Counted from the stretch's first letter, positions 42,342 to 51,606 are shown. The stretch is DNA of 64,000 nucleotides from Micromonospora polyrhachis (GCF_014203835.1 NZ_JACHJW010000001.1:310001-374000), one strand, 5' to 3'. Notes: generated from the letters alone by a model not told the origin. Program-made: numbers and translations.

Positions 42342-43337
42342 GTGATGGACACTGTCGCGCTGCCGGCCGACCCCGGCGCGTTCTCGTTGGCCGTTCCACC
42401 GCTGTTCGCCGCGCTGGCTCCGGCGCGGAGCATCCTCATCGCCGGCGCGGGTGGGGGGTTCGACGTGTACGCCGGCCTACCCCTGGCGTTCGCCCTGTGG
42501 AGCGGTGGCGCACAGGTGTACCTGGCCAGTCTGTCCTTCTCGGAGCTCGAGTTGCTCGACCGGGACGCGTGGGTGGCGGAGTCCGTCGCGGCGGTACGGC
42601 CGGACACCGGCAGCCCGGACTGGTACTTCCCCGAACGGACGCTCGCCCGGTGGCTGGCGGCTCAGGAACTGCCGTCGACCGTGTACGCCTTTCCGCCACT
42701 CGGTGTCCAGCCGTTACGGGCGGCCTACCGGCACCTGGTCGAGCAACTCGACATCGACGCGGTGGTGTTGGTCGATGGCGGCACGGACGTTCTGCTACGC
42801 GGCGACGAAAGCGATCTCGGCACCCCCGTGGAGGACATCACCAGCCTGGCGGCCGTGGCCAAGCTGGACGTGCCGGTCAAGCTGGTGACCAGCCTCGGCT
42901 TCGGCATCGACGCCTACGACGGCGTCAACCACGTCCAGGTGCTGGAAAACCTCGCCGCACTCGACCGCGACGGCGGCTACCTCGGTGCCCTGTCCATCCC
43001 CGGTGCCAGCCGGGAGGCGACGTTGTACCGCGATGCTGTCGCCGACGCCCAGGCCACCACCCCGGACCGGCCGAGCATCGTCCAAGGTCAGATCGCCGCC
43101 GCCACCAGCGGTGCGTTCGGAGACATCCGGTCCACCCGACGCACCGGCAGCGGTGATCTGTTCGTCAACCCGCTCATGGCGATCTACTTCACCGTCGACC
43201 TCGACAAACTCGCCGCCCGATGCCTGTATCTCGACCGCATCGAGAACACCGTCGGCCGGCGACAGGTCATCACCCGCATCCACGCGTTCCGCGACGAACT
43301 CCACAGCTCACGCGTCCCCCGGGCGTTCCCCCACTGA
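42342..43337 (+). CDS. DUF1152 family protein
   Basis: A 331-residue cytoplasmic protein of the DUF1152 family. It shows the family start pattern VPPLFAALAPARSILIAGAGGGFDVYAGLP (landmarks ILIAGAGGGFD and YAGLPLAFAL) with a glycine-rich nucleotide-binding-like loop. Later segments include VDGGTDVLLRGDE and TSLGFGID. No biochemical role is known for the family. Starts GTG 42342 and ATG 42345 adjoin. It stands alone, next to the transposase and regulator remnants. Confidence 0.8.
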   Translation: MMDTVALPADPGAFSLAVPPLFAALAPARSILIAGAGGGFDVYAGLPLAFALWSGGAQVYLASLSFSELELLDRDAWVAESVAAVRPDTGSPDWYFPERTLARWLAAQELPSTVYAFPPLGVQPLRAAYRHLVEQLDIDAVVLVDGGTDVLLRGDESDLGTPVEDITSLAAVAKLDVPVKLVTSLGFGIDAYDGVNHVQVLENLAALDRDGGYLGALSIPGASREATLYRDAVADAQATTPDRPSIVQGQIAAATSGAFGDIRSTRRTGSGDLFVNPLMAIYFTVDLDKLAARCLYLDRIENTVGRRQVITRIHAFRDELHSSRVPRAFPH

Positions 43338-43362
43338 ACACCCGGTCGGCGGGAAATCTGGA

Positions 43363-43635
43363 ATGCCGCTTACCGATCGAATCCCATCCGGGCGTGCCGG
43401 ACCCCCTGTCACATCGCCCGCCGGCCGGTCGCCGCCCGCGTCGGATCAGCCGGTGCCGTCAGGGATGCGGCCCATCGGGCGGATCCTCAGGCGCAACCCG
43501 TGGTCGTGTAAGAGAAGTCTGGGCTTCCCCCGACCACAGCACCTCCGGCTTCAGCTGTCCGATAAGCAGTTCGCCGAGATGCGCGCCGCCCTGGTCGAGA
43601 TCATTGGCGTCGAGTGCCATGTGATCGAGGCCTGA
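43363..43635 (+). CDS. Doubtful small ORF in a 486-base gap
   Basis: The gap between the DUF1152 and SDR genes (43338-43823) holds one frame of note, 90 residues from an ATG at 43363. Its last 30 residues (HLRLQLSDKQFAEMRAALVE and onward) look like a real amphipathic helix-rich protein end, but the earlier half is low-complexity and unlike a gene. It may be the 3' remnant of a lost gene. Nothing else was recognised in the gap. Confidence 0.3.
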   Translation: MPLTDRIPSGRAGPPVTSPAGRSPPASDQPVPSGMRPIGRILRRNPWSCKRSLGFPRPQHLRLQLSDKQFAEMRAALVEIIGVECHVIEA

Positions 43636-43823
43636 TCCCAGCCTGCGTGTGCGAGCAGACTCCGTCCGAAGGACGCCAGCAGGCCCGGCGCAGGCGGGCC
43701 ACACAGGGCAGACATGACCGAGGCAGTATGGCGGTGCCCGTGGCGATGAGCCTGCGGCTTGTCGACGGGCAGGTCGTCGCGGCGTTGAGTTCGCGGCGCC
43801 ACCTCCCCAGAGAGGAATCCGAC

Positions 43824-44591
43824 ATGACCATGGGCAAGGGACTTCTTGAGGGCAAGGTCGCCTGGGTGACGGGGGCCGGCCAAGGCGTGGGAGCGGCGGT
43901 CGCCGAAGGCCTGGCGGAGGCCGGCGCGGCCGTGATCCTCCAGTCGCGCCGGATGGACGCGCTGCAGGCGGTACGGGACCGAATCGTGGCTGCTGGTGGC
44001 ACGGCGGACATCGTCGTCGGTGACGTCACCGACGAGTCCACTGCCGACGCCGTCGTGGCGTTAGCCCGGCAACGATGGGGTCGCCTCGACATCCTGGTGA
44101 ACAACGCCGGGATCAGTCCCGCGCTGCGGCGCAGCGAGCAGCTGAGCGTCGCAGACTGGCAGCAGGTGATCGACACCAACCTGTCCGGGGTCTTCATCTG
44201 CTCCCGCGCCGCCGGGGCGTTCATGATCCAGCAGGGCGCGGGCAGCATCGTCAACATGTCATCGGTTCATGGCCAGGTTGGCTTTCCTCGACTGGCCGCG
44301 TACAGCGCCAGCAAGGGCGGGGTCGAGCAGCTCACCCGGACGTTGGCGCTGGAGTGGGCGGCCGCCGGCGTACGCGTGAACGCGGTGGCACCCGGCTACC
44401 TGGAGACGCAGATGACGGAGGGACTACGCAGCCACGACCAGTGGTCGAAACGGTTGCGCGAGCGGATCCCGATGGGCCGGTTCGGCCTGCCGAGTGAGGT
44501 TGTCGGCGCTGTCGCGTTCTTGGCGTCGGACGCTGCCAGCTACGTCACCGGCAGCATCCTGCATGTGGATGGTGGTTGGACCGCCCAATGA
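43824..44591 (+). CDS. Classical SDR-family oxidoreductase
   Basis: A 255-residue short-chain dehydrogenase with the cofactor motif TGAGQGVG, NNAG, the catalytic Ser in NMSSV and YSASK (Tyr and Lys). The C-terminal GSILHVDGG is typical. An Arg at the end of the second strand (SRR) favours NADP(H). It may act as a 3-hydroxyacyl-CoA or alcohol dehydrogenase of the catabolic cluster that starts here, but the sequence does not fix the substrate. The ribosome site is AGAGGA before the ATG. Confidence 0.85.
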   Translation: MTMGKGLLEGKVAWVTGAGQGVGAAVAEGLAEAGAAVILQSRRMDALQAVRDRIVAAGGTADIVVGDVTDESTADAVVALARQRWGRLDILVNNAGISPALRRSEQLSVADWQQVIDTNLSGVFICSRAAGAFMIQQGAGSIVNMSSVHGQVGFPRLAAYSASKGGVEQLTRTLALEWAAAGVRVNAVAPGYLETQMTEGLRSHDQWSKRLRERIPMGRFGLPSEVVGAVAFLASDAASYVTGSILHVDGGWTAQ

Positions 44592-44610
44592 CGACCAACC
44601 CACCTCGTTA

Positions 44611-44630
44611 ATCGGCGTTCGTTCGCCGAT
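44611..44630 (+). terminator. Possible terminator after the SDR gene
   Basis: A perfect 7-bp stem ATCGGCG/CGCCGAT with a 6-base loop lies 20 bases past the SDR stop. It is short, with no U-tract. Confidence 0.45.
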
Positions 44631-44639
44631 CACGCGCGT

Positions 44640-44659
44640 AATGCAGCTAAGCATGCATT
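44640..44659. promoter_or_regulatory. Inverted repeat upstream of the acyl-CoA synthetase gene
   Basis: AATGCA-N8-TGCATT lies about 145 bases before the synthetase start in AT-rich DNA. A weak promoter-like pair (TTAACC at 44683 and TATGGG at 44706, 17 bases apart) follows. Together they could form a regulated promoter, but the matches are modest. Confidence 0.35.
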
Positions 44660-44801
44660 CCTAATCACTTCTTCCCAGAAAGTTAACCCTCGTTTACAGT
44701 GCTGCTATGGGCGGCGGCGCCCTCGACGACACCACGATGAGGGGTACGCCGGCCTCGACCCGAACCACCGCCAGGCCCGGTCACGGTTGAAGGAGTACCT
44801 C

Positions 44802-46628
44802 ATGGACCCTGCCGACCAATACGCCAAAGCAGCTGCCGCCCTGACCATTCCCGCCCTCCTACACCGAAACGCCACCGAGTTCGCCGACCTGCCGGCGCTG
44901 ACCATGCTCGGTCGTAGCGACACCCGCACGTGGGCCGAGCTACGCGATGAGGTTGTCGAGCTATCCGACGGCCTGGCCGAGATCGGCCTGGAGCCGGGCA
45001 GCCGTATGCTGATCATGATGTCGAGCCGGCCGGAACACTGGCTGATCGACCTCGCCGCGGTCCATCTGGGTGCGGTGCCCGCCACGGTCTACCCGACGTT
45101 GAGCGACGATCAGTTGCGGTACGTGGCGCTACACAGCGCCGCCCAGGTACTTGTGCTGGAAGGCCTCACCGAGTTGGCCCGCTGGCGCTCGATCCTGCCT
45201 GACCTGCCCCACCTGCGCCGGATCGTGCTGGTAGACGAGGGCGAGGCCAGCGATCTGACCCCGGAGACCGTGTCGCTGGCCCACGTGCGCTCCGTCGGCC
45301 AGGCTGCGCACCGGGCCGACCCGGACGCCGTTGAGCGGCGCTGGCACGCGATCCGACCCGAGCAACCGGTGACGTTGCTGTACACCTCGGGGACGACCGG
45401 TGATCCGAAGGGCGTCGTGCTCAGCCACCACAACGTGGTCTATCAGGCCGTGGTCCTGGAGGCCACCGTGTCCGTACCCGACCATGCGCCCTCGGTGGCC
45501 TATCTGCCGCTGGCCCACATCGCCGAGCGGATGTTGGGCATCTACAACACCATCTACCGCGCCGGGCACGTGACCATCTGCCCTGACCCCGCCCAGCTCA
45601 TCCCGGCCCTGCGCGCGGTCGGTCCCGCCTCGTTCTTCGGCGTACCACGGGTCTGGGAGAAGATGGCGGCCGGCGTCCAGGCCCATCTGGCCACCGCGGA
45701 ACCGGCGGTGCAGGCTGCCTTGAGCGCCGCGAGCACCGTGGCCCTGACGGTGTACGAGCTGCGCGCGGCGGGCCAGCCCGTGCCCGACGAGTTGGCCGAT
45801 CGGTTGACGCAGGCCGAAGCCACGGTGCTGCGACCGCTCCAGTCCACGCTGGGCCTGCAGAACATGGTCTGGGCCGGCAGCGGTGCCGCCCCGATTCCGG
45901 TCGACGTCCTGCGGTTCCTGGCTGGGCTCGGCGTCTACGTGCTGGAGGTGTGGGGCATGACCGAAACCACCGGTACCGCCACCATCAACACCCCGCTGCG
46001 GTTCCGCACCGGGACCGTCGGTCGGGCCAACCCCGGCATGCAGGTGCGCCTCGCCGGCGACGGCGAGATCCTCGTACGCGGGCCGTTGGTCTGCTCCGGG
46101 TATCTGACCAGCGACGGCAGCATCGAGCCGGTCACCGACGCGGACGGCTGGCTGGCCACCGGCGACGTCGGCACGATCGACGACGACGGCTTCCTGACCA
46201 TCACCGACCGCAAGAAGGAACTCATCATCAACTCCAGCGGTAAGAACATCTCGCCGGCGCACATCGAGGGGCTGCTTCGGGCGCATCCCCTCATCGGTCA
46301 GGCGGTCGCGATCGGCGACCGGCGGCCGTACGTCACGGCGCTGATCGTGCTGGATGACGAGGTCGCGCCGCAGTGGGCGCGGGCGCGCGGCATCAGCGAC
46401 GCGCAACTGCCCGGTCTGGCCTCGGATCCGCTGATACTCGCCGAGATCCAGGCCGCTGTCGACGCCGCCAACACCAAGCTCGCCCGGCCCGAGCAGGTCA
46501 AGACCTTCGAGGTGCTGCCGTCGAGCTGGACGCCGGAGTCAGGCGAGCTGACCCCCACGTTGAAGCTGCGACGCCGGGTCATCGTCGATCGTTACCGCGA
46601 GAGCATCGACGGCCTTTACGGCGGATAG
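44802..46628 (+). CDS. Long-chain acyl-CoA synthetase (AMP-forming)
   Basis: A 608-residue ANL-superfamily ligase. The P-loop is LLYTSGTTGDPKGVVLSHHN. The A5-type motif VWGMTETTGTATIN and the ATP/hinge region GWLATGDVGTIDDDGF plus TDRKKELIINSSGKNISP are intact. The resemblance is to FadD15-type long-chain enzymes. It converts a carboxylic acid to its CoA thioester, the entry step of the degradation cluster. The ATG at 44802 has GAAGGAG 7 bases upstream. It converges on the acyl-CoA dehydrogenase operon. Confidence 0.88.
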   Translation: MDPADQYAKAAAALTIPALLHRNATEFADLPALTMLGRSDTRTWAELRDEVVELSDGLAEIGLEPGSRMLIMMSSRPEHWLIDLAAVHLGAVPATVYPTLSDDQLRYVALHSAAQVLVLEGLTELARWRSILPDLPHLRRIVLVDEGEASDLTPETVSLAHVRSVGQAAHRADPDAVERRWHAIRPEQPVTLLYTSGTTGDPKGVVLSHHNVVYQAVVLEATVSVPDHAPSVAYLPLAHIAERMLGIYNTIYRAGHVTICPDPAQLIPALRAVGPASFFGVPRVWEKMAAGVQAHLATAEPAVQAALSAASTVALTVYELRAAGQPVPDELADRLTQAEATVLRPLQSTLGLQNMVWAGSGAAPIPVDVLRFLAGLGVYVLEVWGMTETTGTATINTPLRFRTGTVGRANPGMQVRLAGDGEILVRGPLVCSGYLTSDGSIEPVTDADGWLATGDVGTIDDDGFLTITDRKKELIINSSGKNISPAHIEGLLRAHPLIGQAVAIGDRRPYVTALIVLDDEVAPQWARARGISDAQLPGLASDPLILAEIQAAVDAANTKLARPEQVKTFEVLPSSWTPESGELTPTLKLRRRVIVDRYRESIDGLYGG

Positions 46629-46711
46629 CCGCCGCAGCATCCGGCGTTCCGGGTCATGGTTGGTGCCGTGCCGCCGGGCTCTCTCTCCTCGTGCCCATCC
46701 TGGAGTACGGT

Positions 46712-47848
46712 TCACAGGCCCAGCGACCGGCCGATCACCTCTTTCATGATCTCCGTGGTGCCGCCGTAGATGGTTTGCACGCGGGCGTCCAGATACGCCC
46801 TGGCTACCGGGTACTCGCGCATGTAGCCGTAGCCGCCGTGCAACTGCAGGCAGCGATCGACGGTGCGCTGCTGCAGCTCGGTGCACCACCACTTCGCCAT
46901 CGCCGCTGTCTCCGCCGTGAGGGTGGGCTCGACCAGGCACTGGTCGACGAAGACGCGGCCGAGGCGCAGTTCGGTGGCGAGTTCGGCCAGCACGAAGCGG
47001 TTGTGCTGGAAGCTGCCGATGGGGCGGCCGAATGCCTGGCGCTGTTTGCAGTAGTCGAGGGTTTGTTCGAACACCGCCTCGGCACCGGCGAGTGCCGCGA
47101 CGGCGATCGACAGCCGCTCGAAGGGAAGGTTGCGCATCAGGTAGGCGAAGCCCTGGCCCGCCACGCCAAGGAGATTGGCTGCGGGCACCCGGACGTCGGC
47201 GAAGAACAACTCGGCCGTGTCCTGCGCCTTCTGCCCGATCTTGTCGAGGTTGCGGCCCCGCTCGAAGCCAGCCATGCCCCGCTCGACCACCAGCAGGCTG
47301 ATCCCCCGGTGCCCCGCTGCCGGGTCGGTCCGGGCCACGACGATGACCAGGTCGGCCAGGATGCCGTTGCTGATGAAGGTCTTCTGCCCGTTGAGGAGGT
47401 AGCTGTCCCCGTCGCGCACCGCGGTGGTCGTGATGCCCTGCAGGTCGCTGCCGGCACCGGGTTCGGACATGGCGATCGCGGTGATGGCATCGCCGGAACA
47501 GAAGCCCGGCAGCCACCGCTGTTTCTGCTCGTCGTTGGTCAGCTCGGTGAGATACGGCCCGATGATGTCGTTGTGCAGACCGAACGCCGGGCCGCTGGCA
47601 CCCGCTCGGGCCAGTTCCTCGGTCAGGACGGCGTTGAAGCGCCGGTCCGTCACCCCGCCGCCGCCGTAGCGTTCGTCGACGAAGAAGCCCAGCAGGCCGG
47701 CGGCGCCGGCCGCGCGCCACACGTGGCGGTCGACGATGCCGTCGACTTCCCAGCGGTCGTGGTGCGGTGCGATCTCCTTGTCGATGAAAGCGCGTACCAG
47801 TTCAGCGAACGCGAGGTGGTCGGCGGAGAAGATGGTGCGGTTCGCCAT
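46712..47848 (-). CDS. Acyl-CoA dehydrogenase
   Basis: A 378-residue flavoenzyme with the ACAD signatures AITAIAMSEPGAGSDLQGI and QLHGGYGYMREYPVARAY. The position of the catalytic Glu in MCAD-type enzymes (YEGT) is Gly here (IYGGTTEI), so the base must come from elsewhere, as in isovaleryl-CoA dehydrogenases, or the substrate is unusual. It introduces the alpha-beta double bond into an acyl-CoA. Last gene of a four-gene minus-strand operon (hydratase, racemase, F420-type enzyme, dehydrogenase). The ATG at 47848 has GGGAG at 9 bases; the ATG at 47857 is too close to it. Confidence 0.88.
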   Translation of the reverse strand: MANRTIFSADHLAFAELVRAFIDKEIAPHHDRWEVDGIVDRHVWRAAGAAGLLGFFVDERYGGGGVTDRRFNAVLTEELARAGASGPAFGLHNDIIGPYLTELTNDEQKQRWLPGFCSGDAITAIAMSEPGAGSDLQGITTTAVRDGDSYLLNGQKTFISNGILADLVIVVARTDPAAGHRGISLLVVERGMAGFERGRNLDKIGQKAQDTAELFFADVRVPAANLLGVAGQGFAYLMRNLPFERLSIAVAALAGAEAVFEQTLDYCKQRQAFGRPIGSFQHNRFVLAELATELRLGRVFVDQCLVEPTLTAETAAMAKWWCTELQQRTVDRCLQLHGGYGYMREYPVARAYLDARVQTIYGGTTEIMKEVIGRSLGL

Positions 47849-47876
47849 GTGCGTCATCTCCCTACTGCACGGATCC

Positions 47877-48905
47877 CTACCGGGCCAGGTCCTTCACGGT
47901 GGCGATGAGGTGTCGCGGCTCGGCACCCAGCGGCGTGACGTTGAGGATCGTGACGCCAGCGTCGCGATAGGCCTGGACGCGGTCTCGCACGTAGCTCTGC
48001 GGCCCGATCAGGCTGGTGCGCTCCAGCAGTTCCGCCGGCACGGCGGCGGCCGCCTCCGCCTTCCGGCCGGCCAGGTAGAGATCCTGGATACGGTCCGCCT
48101 CGGCGGCGTAGCCGTAGCGGCACAGCAGGTCGTGGTAGAAGTTACGGCCCTTGGCGCCCATGCCCCCGACGTACAGGGCGATCTGCGGCCGGGCGAGGTC
48201 GCGCAGGCCGGTGACGTCCGGGCCGATGGCCAGGGGGCCACCGGCCACGACCTCGAGCGGTCCCAGGTCGTCCGGCCGCCTACCCCGGCCGGCTGCCAGT
48301 GCCGCGCCCCAGACATCGGCCGCGCGCTCGGGTACGTAGAGAAATGGCAGCCATCCGTCGGCGAGTTCAGCGGTCATCCGCACGTTCTTGTCGCCGAGGC
48401 TCGCCACGTAGATCGGGATGCGGTCGCGGACCGGGCGGGTGAGGATCTTCAGCGGTTTACCGAGGCCAGTGCCTTCCCCGGCGGGCAGTGGCAGCCGGTA
48501 GATGTCATCGTGGACCAGCGTCTCGCGTCGCCACACCTGCCGGCAGATCCGGATCACCTCGCGAGTCCGGGCGAGCGGCCGGTCGTAGGCGACGCCGTGC
48601 CATCCCTCGATCACCTGCGGTCCGGACGCGCCCAGGCCGAGAATGGCGCGGCCACCGGAGATCGCGTCCAGGCCGGCTGCGGTCTGTGCCAGCAGCGCCG
48701 GGGTACGGGAGTAGATGGGCAGGATGGCGGAGCCGATCTGCAGCCGGGTCGTCCTCGCGGCGAGGTAGCCCATGATGGTCGGCGCGTCGAAGCCGTAGGC
48801 CTCCGACACCCAGACCACGTCGAGGCCGTCCTGTTCCCAGGCGGCCACGGCGTCCGCGCCGGTCCTGGGATCCGTGGCGTAGGCCAGCGGTGTCGCGATA
48901 CGCAT
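47877..48905 (-). CDS. LLM-class (F420-dependent type) oxidoreductase
   Basis: A 342-residue TIM-barrel enzyme of the luciferase-like monooxygenase family. It has WVSEAYGFDAPTIMGYLAA, IGSAILPIYSRTPALLAQTA and AILGLGASGPQVIEGWHG (landmarks), typical of actinobacterial F420-dependent members. Cofactor F420 rather than FMN is an inference from the family. It sits between an acyl-CoA racemase and an acyl-CoA dehydrogenase, so its substrate is probably an acyl-CoA or a related alcohol/ketone. The ATG shares a base with the upstream stop (TGATG). Confidence 0.82.
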   Translation of the reverse strand: MRIATPLAYATDPRTGADAVAAWEQDGLDVVWVSEAYGFDAPTIMGYLAARTTRLQIGSAILPIYSRTPALLAQTAAGLDAISGGRAILGLGASGPQVIEGWHGVAYDRPLARTREVIRICRQVWRRETLVHDDIYRLPLPAGEGTGLGKPLKILTRPVRDRIPIYVASLGDKNVRMTAELADGWLPFLYVPERAADVWGAALAAGRGRRPDDLGPLEVVAGGPLAIGPDVTGLRDLARPQIALYVGGMGAKGRNFYHDLLCRYGYAAEADRIQDLYLAGRKAEAAAAVPAELLERTSLIGPQSYVRDRVQAYRDAGVTILNVTPLGAEPRHLIATVKDLAR

Positions 48906-50062
48906 CAGCGAGCCCTTTCGGTCTGGCTGACGGCGCCGTTGCCCAGCCACCGTCGCAGGTGTGTGCCGAGGCCCCACTCGGTGAGTACGGTCTCGGTGTC
49001 CGCGCCCGGCAGCGGCGGACTGCCGACGATCGCCCCCGGGGTCTGCGACAGGCGGGGCGCCACCGCAGGCTGCCGGACGCCGAAGTGCTCCTCGAAGGTC
49101 GCGCGCGCCACCAGGTGTGGATGGCGCTGCGCCTCGGCGAGCGACAGTACCGGTGCCACACAGGCATCGGTGCCCTCGAAGAGCGTGGTCCACTCGTCGC
49201 GGGTGCGGTTGGCGAAGACCTCCGCGAAGCGCGTGCGGAGCACCGGCCATCCGGTGACATCATGCTGGGCCGGCAGGTCCTCGTCGGTCAGCCCGAGCAG
49301 CCGCAGCAGTTCGGCGTAGAACCGGGGTTCCAGTGCGCCGACCGCCATGTGTCCGCCATCGGCGGTGACGTAGACGTCGTAGAACGGTGCCCCGCCGTCG
49401 AGCAGGTTGCGGCCGCGTTCGGCCTGCCAGATGCCGTCGGCCAGGAGACCGGCGAACATCGTGGTGAGATGGGCCGTGCCGTCGACGATGGCGGCGTCGA
49501 CGACCTGCCCGCGGCCGGTGGTCCGGGCCACGTGCAGCGCCGCCAGGCAGCCGACGACGAGGTAGAGCGCGCCACCGCCGAAGTCACCGACGAGGTTGAG
49601 TGGGATCTGCGGCGGGCCGTCCGGGCGGCCGATCGGGTGCAGCGCCCCGGCGACGGCGATGTAGCCGATGTCGTGACCGGCCGCGTCGGCCAGCGGTCCG
49701 TGCTGTCCCCAGCCGGTCATCCGTCCGTAGACGAGGCCCGGGTTGCGCTCCAGCGCGGGCTGTGGCCCGATGCCGAGCCGTTCGGCCACCCCGGGGCGCC
49801 AGCCCTCGATCACGATCGCGGCCTGGTCAACCAGTCCGAGGACCACCTCGGCCCCGTCGGGGTGTTTGAGGTCCACGACGATCGACCGTTTGCCCCGGTT
49901 GAGCAGGTCCCGCCTCGGGTCGCCGGTCGGCAGCGCGCCCGGCTCGGGTCGGTCGACCCGGACGACGTCGGCTCCCAGGTCGGCCAGGAGCATCGCCGCG
50001 AACGGGCCGGGGCCGATCCCGGCGAGTTCCACGACCCGGACCCCGGCCAGCGGGCCGCTCAT
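48905..50062 (-). CDS. Alpha-methylacyl-CoA racemase (CaiB/BaiF family III CoA-transferase fold)
   Basis: A 385-residue protein. GHDIGYIAVAG and PLNLVGDFGGGAL align with the catalytic segments of mycobacterial MCR, giving His130 and Asp160 where MCR has His126 and Asp156. This points to a racemase of 2-methyl-branched acyl-CoA rather than a true CoA-transferase. Such an enzyme is needed to degrade isoprenoid acids, whose methyl groups arise in R and S form while dehydrogenases accept only S. Overlaps with both neighbours show co-expression. Confidence 0.85.
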   Translation of the reverse strand: MSGPLAGVRVVELAGIGPGPFAAMLLADLGADVVRVDRPEPGALPTGDPRRDLLNRGKRSIVVDLKHPDGAEVVLGLVDQAAIVIEGWRPGVAERLGIGPQPALERNPGLVYGRMTGWGQHGPLADAAGHDIGYIAVAGALHPIGRPDGPPQIPLNLVGDFGGGALYLVVGCLAALHVARTTGRGQVVDAAIVDGTAHLTTMFAGLLADGIWQAERGRNLLDGGAPFYDVYVTADGGHMAVGALEPRFYAELLRLLGLTDEDLPAQHDVTGWPVLRTRFAEVFANRTRDEWTTLFEGTDACVAPVLSLAEAQRHPHLVARATFEEHFGVRQPAVAPRLSQTPGAIVGSPPLPGADTETVLTEWGLGTHLRRWLGNGAVSQTERAR

Positions 50063-50880
50063 GCGCCGCCCCGCGCCGCGAAGCGGGGAGCGCGTCCCTG
50101 GGCCCGGCTGGCGAGGGCCTCGGCGAAGTCGGCCCCGGCCAGGGATGCGGCCATGAGTTGGGTGGCCTCGGCAGCCGCCTCGGCGGCCCCGGTCTCCAGA
50201 CCCGACCAGACCTGCCGCCGGATCACCGCGATGGACGCCGGCGAGCAGTACGCGGCGAGATCGGCGGCGTAGGCCTGTGCCTCGACCAACACCTCGTCGC
50301 AGGGGAGCACTCGCTGGACCAGTCCGATCCGGAGCGCCTCCACCGCGTCGATCTTGCGGCCGGACACCAGCAGATCCAGCGCGTTGCCGACACCGACCAG
50401 CCGGGGCAGCAGCCAGGCGCTGCCGTACTCGGCGATGAGGCCGAGCCGGCTGAACGCGGCGGCCAGGCGGGCCTGCGCCGCCAGGAAGCGCACGTCGGCA
50501 TAGAGGGCGTGGACCAGGCCGAGGCCGGCGGCACCGCCGTTGACCGCCGCGACGATCGGCGTTTCCAGCGTCATCGGCAAATGTGGTTCGAAGCCGAACT
50601 CGTCCAGCAGTCGGTCGCGGTGCCGCTCGTCGAGTAGCGCCTGCAGCGCCTCCGGGTCGGCACCCACGCAGAACCAGTCGCCGACGCCGGTCACCACGAT
50701 GGCCCGTACCTGCGGATCCGCGTCGGCAGCCACCAACGCCGCGTAGTAGTCACGGAACATGTCCAGCGTCATCGCGTTTCGCTGGTCGGGCCGGTCGAAC
50801 CAGATCGTACGGACGCCGGCGCGGGTCGCGGCCCGCAAGCCACAACCAGCCGGTTCGGCCGCAAGCATGGATAAGCTCAT
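50059..50880 (-). CDS. Enoyl-CoA hydratase/isomerase family protein
   Basis: A 273-residue crotonase. VRTIWFDRPDQRNAMT, the oxyanion-hole segment VTGVGDWFCVGAD and VAAVNGGAAGLGL followed by GLIAEYGSAWLLPRLVG are typical. The Glu in LIAEYG takes the place of one catalytic acid. It hydrates or isomerises enoyl-CoA. First gene of the four-gene operon. I prefer the ATG at 50880 with AAGGACG upstream; the ATG at 50907 would overlap the shared promoter motif. Confidence 0.85.
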   Translation of the reverse strand: MSLSMLAAEPAGCGLRAATRAGVRTIWFDRPDQRNAMTLDMFRDYYAALVAADADPQVRAIVVTGVGDWFCVGADPEALQALLDERHRDRLLDEFGFEPHLPMTLETPIVAAVNGGAAGLGLVHALYADVRFLAAQARLAAAFSRLGLIAEYGSAWLLPRLVGVGNALDLLVSGRKIDAVEALRIGLVQRVLPCDEVLVEAQAYAADLAAYCSPASIAVIRRQVWSGLETGAAEAAAEATQLMAASLAGADFAEALASRAQGRAPRFAARGGA

Positions 50881-50901
50881 CGGCGCGTCCTTTGCAGAAT
50901 T

Positions 50902-50913
50902 TGACATTTGATA
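50902..50913. promoter_or_regulatory. TGACATTTGATA motif, candidate GntR operator (copy 1)
   Basis: This 12-base sequence lies between the enoyl-CoA hydratase gene and the divergent GntR regulator gene, 12 bases before the regulator's start. The identical sequence occurs at 53109-53120 in the next divergent promoter region. Confidence 0.6.
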
Positions 50914-50924
50914 GTCTTGTCCTC

Positions 50925-51605
50925 GTGGTGGGACGGAGCAAGGTCCAGGACGTTTCTCATCCTCAGCTGTCCGAGACGGTGGCAAGCCTGTTGCGCGATC
51001 GGATCATGTCCGGCCAACTGCGTCCCGGGGAGCGGATCCGGCTCGAAGACGTCGCCCAGGAGACCGGCCTGAGTATCACGCCGGTGCGTGAGGCCCTGCT
51101 GATGCTGCGCGCGGAGGACATGGTCGAGCTGCAGCCACGCCGCGGCCACGTGGTCGCGCCGCTGTCCAAACAGGACATCCTGGACGTGTTCGGCCTCCAG
51201 GGCGACATCGCCGGCGAGCTTGCCGCCCGGGTCGCCGTCAGCATCACCCCCGCCCAGCTCGACGACCTGCGGCAGCAGCACGAGCGGCTGCGCCGGGCCG
51301 CCCAGGCCAGGCAGATCAGCCGGGTCGAGCAGCTCGAGTTCGAGTTCCACCGCAGCATCAACCGGCTGGCCGACGCGCGCAAGCTGTCCTGGCTGCTGCG
51401 AGCAGCGACGCGCTACACCCCGTCGCGGTTCTACGCGGCCGATCCGGAGTGGCGGGCGGACATGGTCGCCGATCACGAGGCCCTGCTTGGCGCGCTCGAG
51501 GCCCGTGACCCGGCCGCCGTCCGCCCGATCGTGGCCCGCCACTTCACCGACGGTGCCGAGCGGTTGGTCAAGCATCTCGATGGCCTGGGCGTGTGGAGCG
51601 GGTGA
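50925..51605 (+). CDS. GntR/FadR-type transcriptional regulator (FCD domain)
   Basis: A 226-residue regulator: N-terminal winged helix (about 12-75) with RIRLEDVAQETGLSITPVREAL, then an all-helical FCD ligand domain with conserved FHRSINRLA and DHEALLGALEARD (metal-site His/Asp). Members respond to acyl-CoA or organic acids. It is divergent from the hydratase-racemase operon and converges on the aldehyde dehydrogenase gene with a 1-base gap. The start (GTG at 50925 or 50928) has no ribosome site, so the message may be leaderless. Confidence 0.85.
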   Translation: MVGRSKVQDVSHPQLSETVASLLRDRIMSGQLRPGERIRLEDVAQETGLSITPVREALLMLRAEDMVELQPRRGHVVAPLSKQDILDVFGLQGDIAGELAARVAVSITPAQLDDLRQQHERLRRAAQARQISRVEQLEFEFHRSINRLADARKLSWLLRAATRYTPSRFYAADPEWRADMVADHEALLGALEARDPAAVRPIVARHFTDGAERLVKHLDGLGVWSG

Positions 51606-51606
51606 G

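Noticed and set aside
46629-46711. Terminator between the convergent synthetase and dehydrogenase genes
   Set aside because: Only short imperfect pairings around CCGGCG were found; nothing as strong as the other convergent-gene hairpins.
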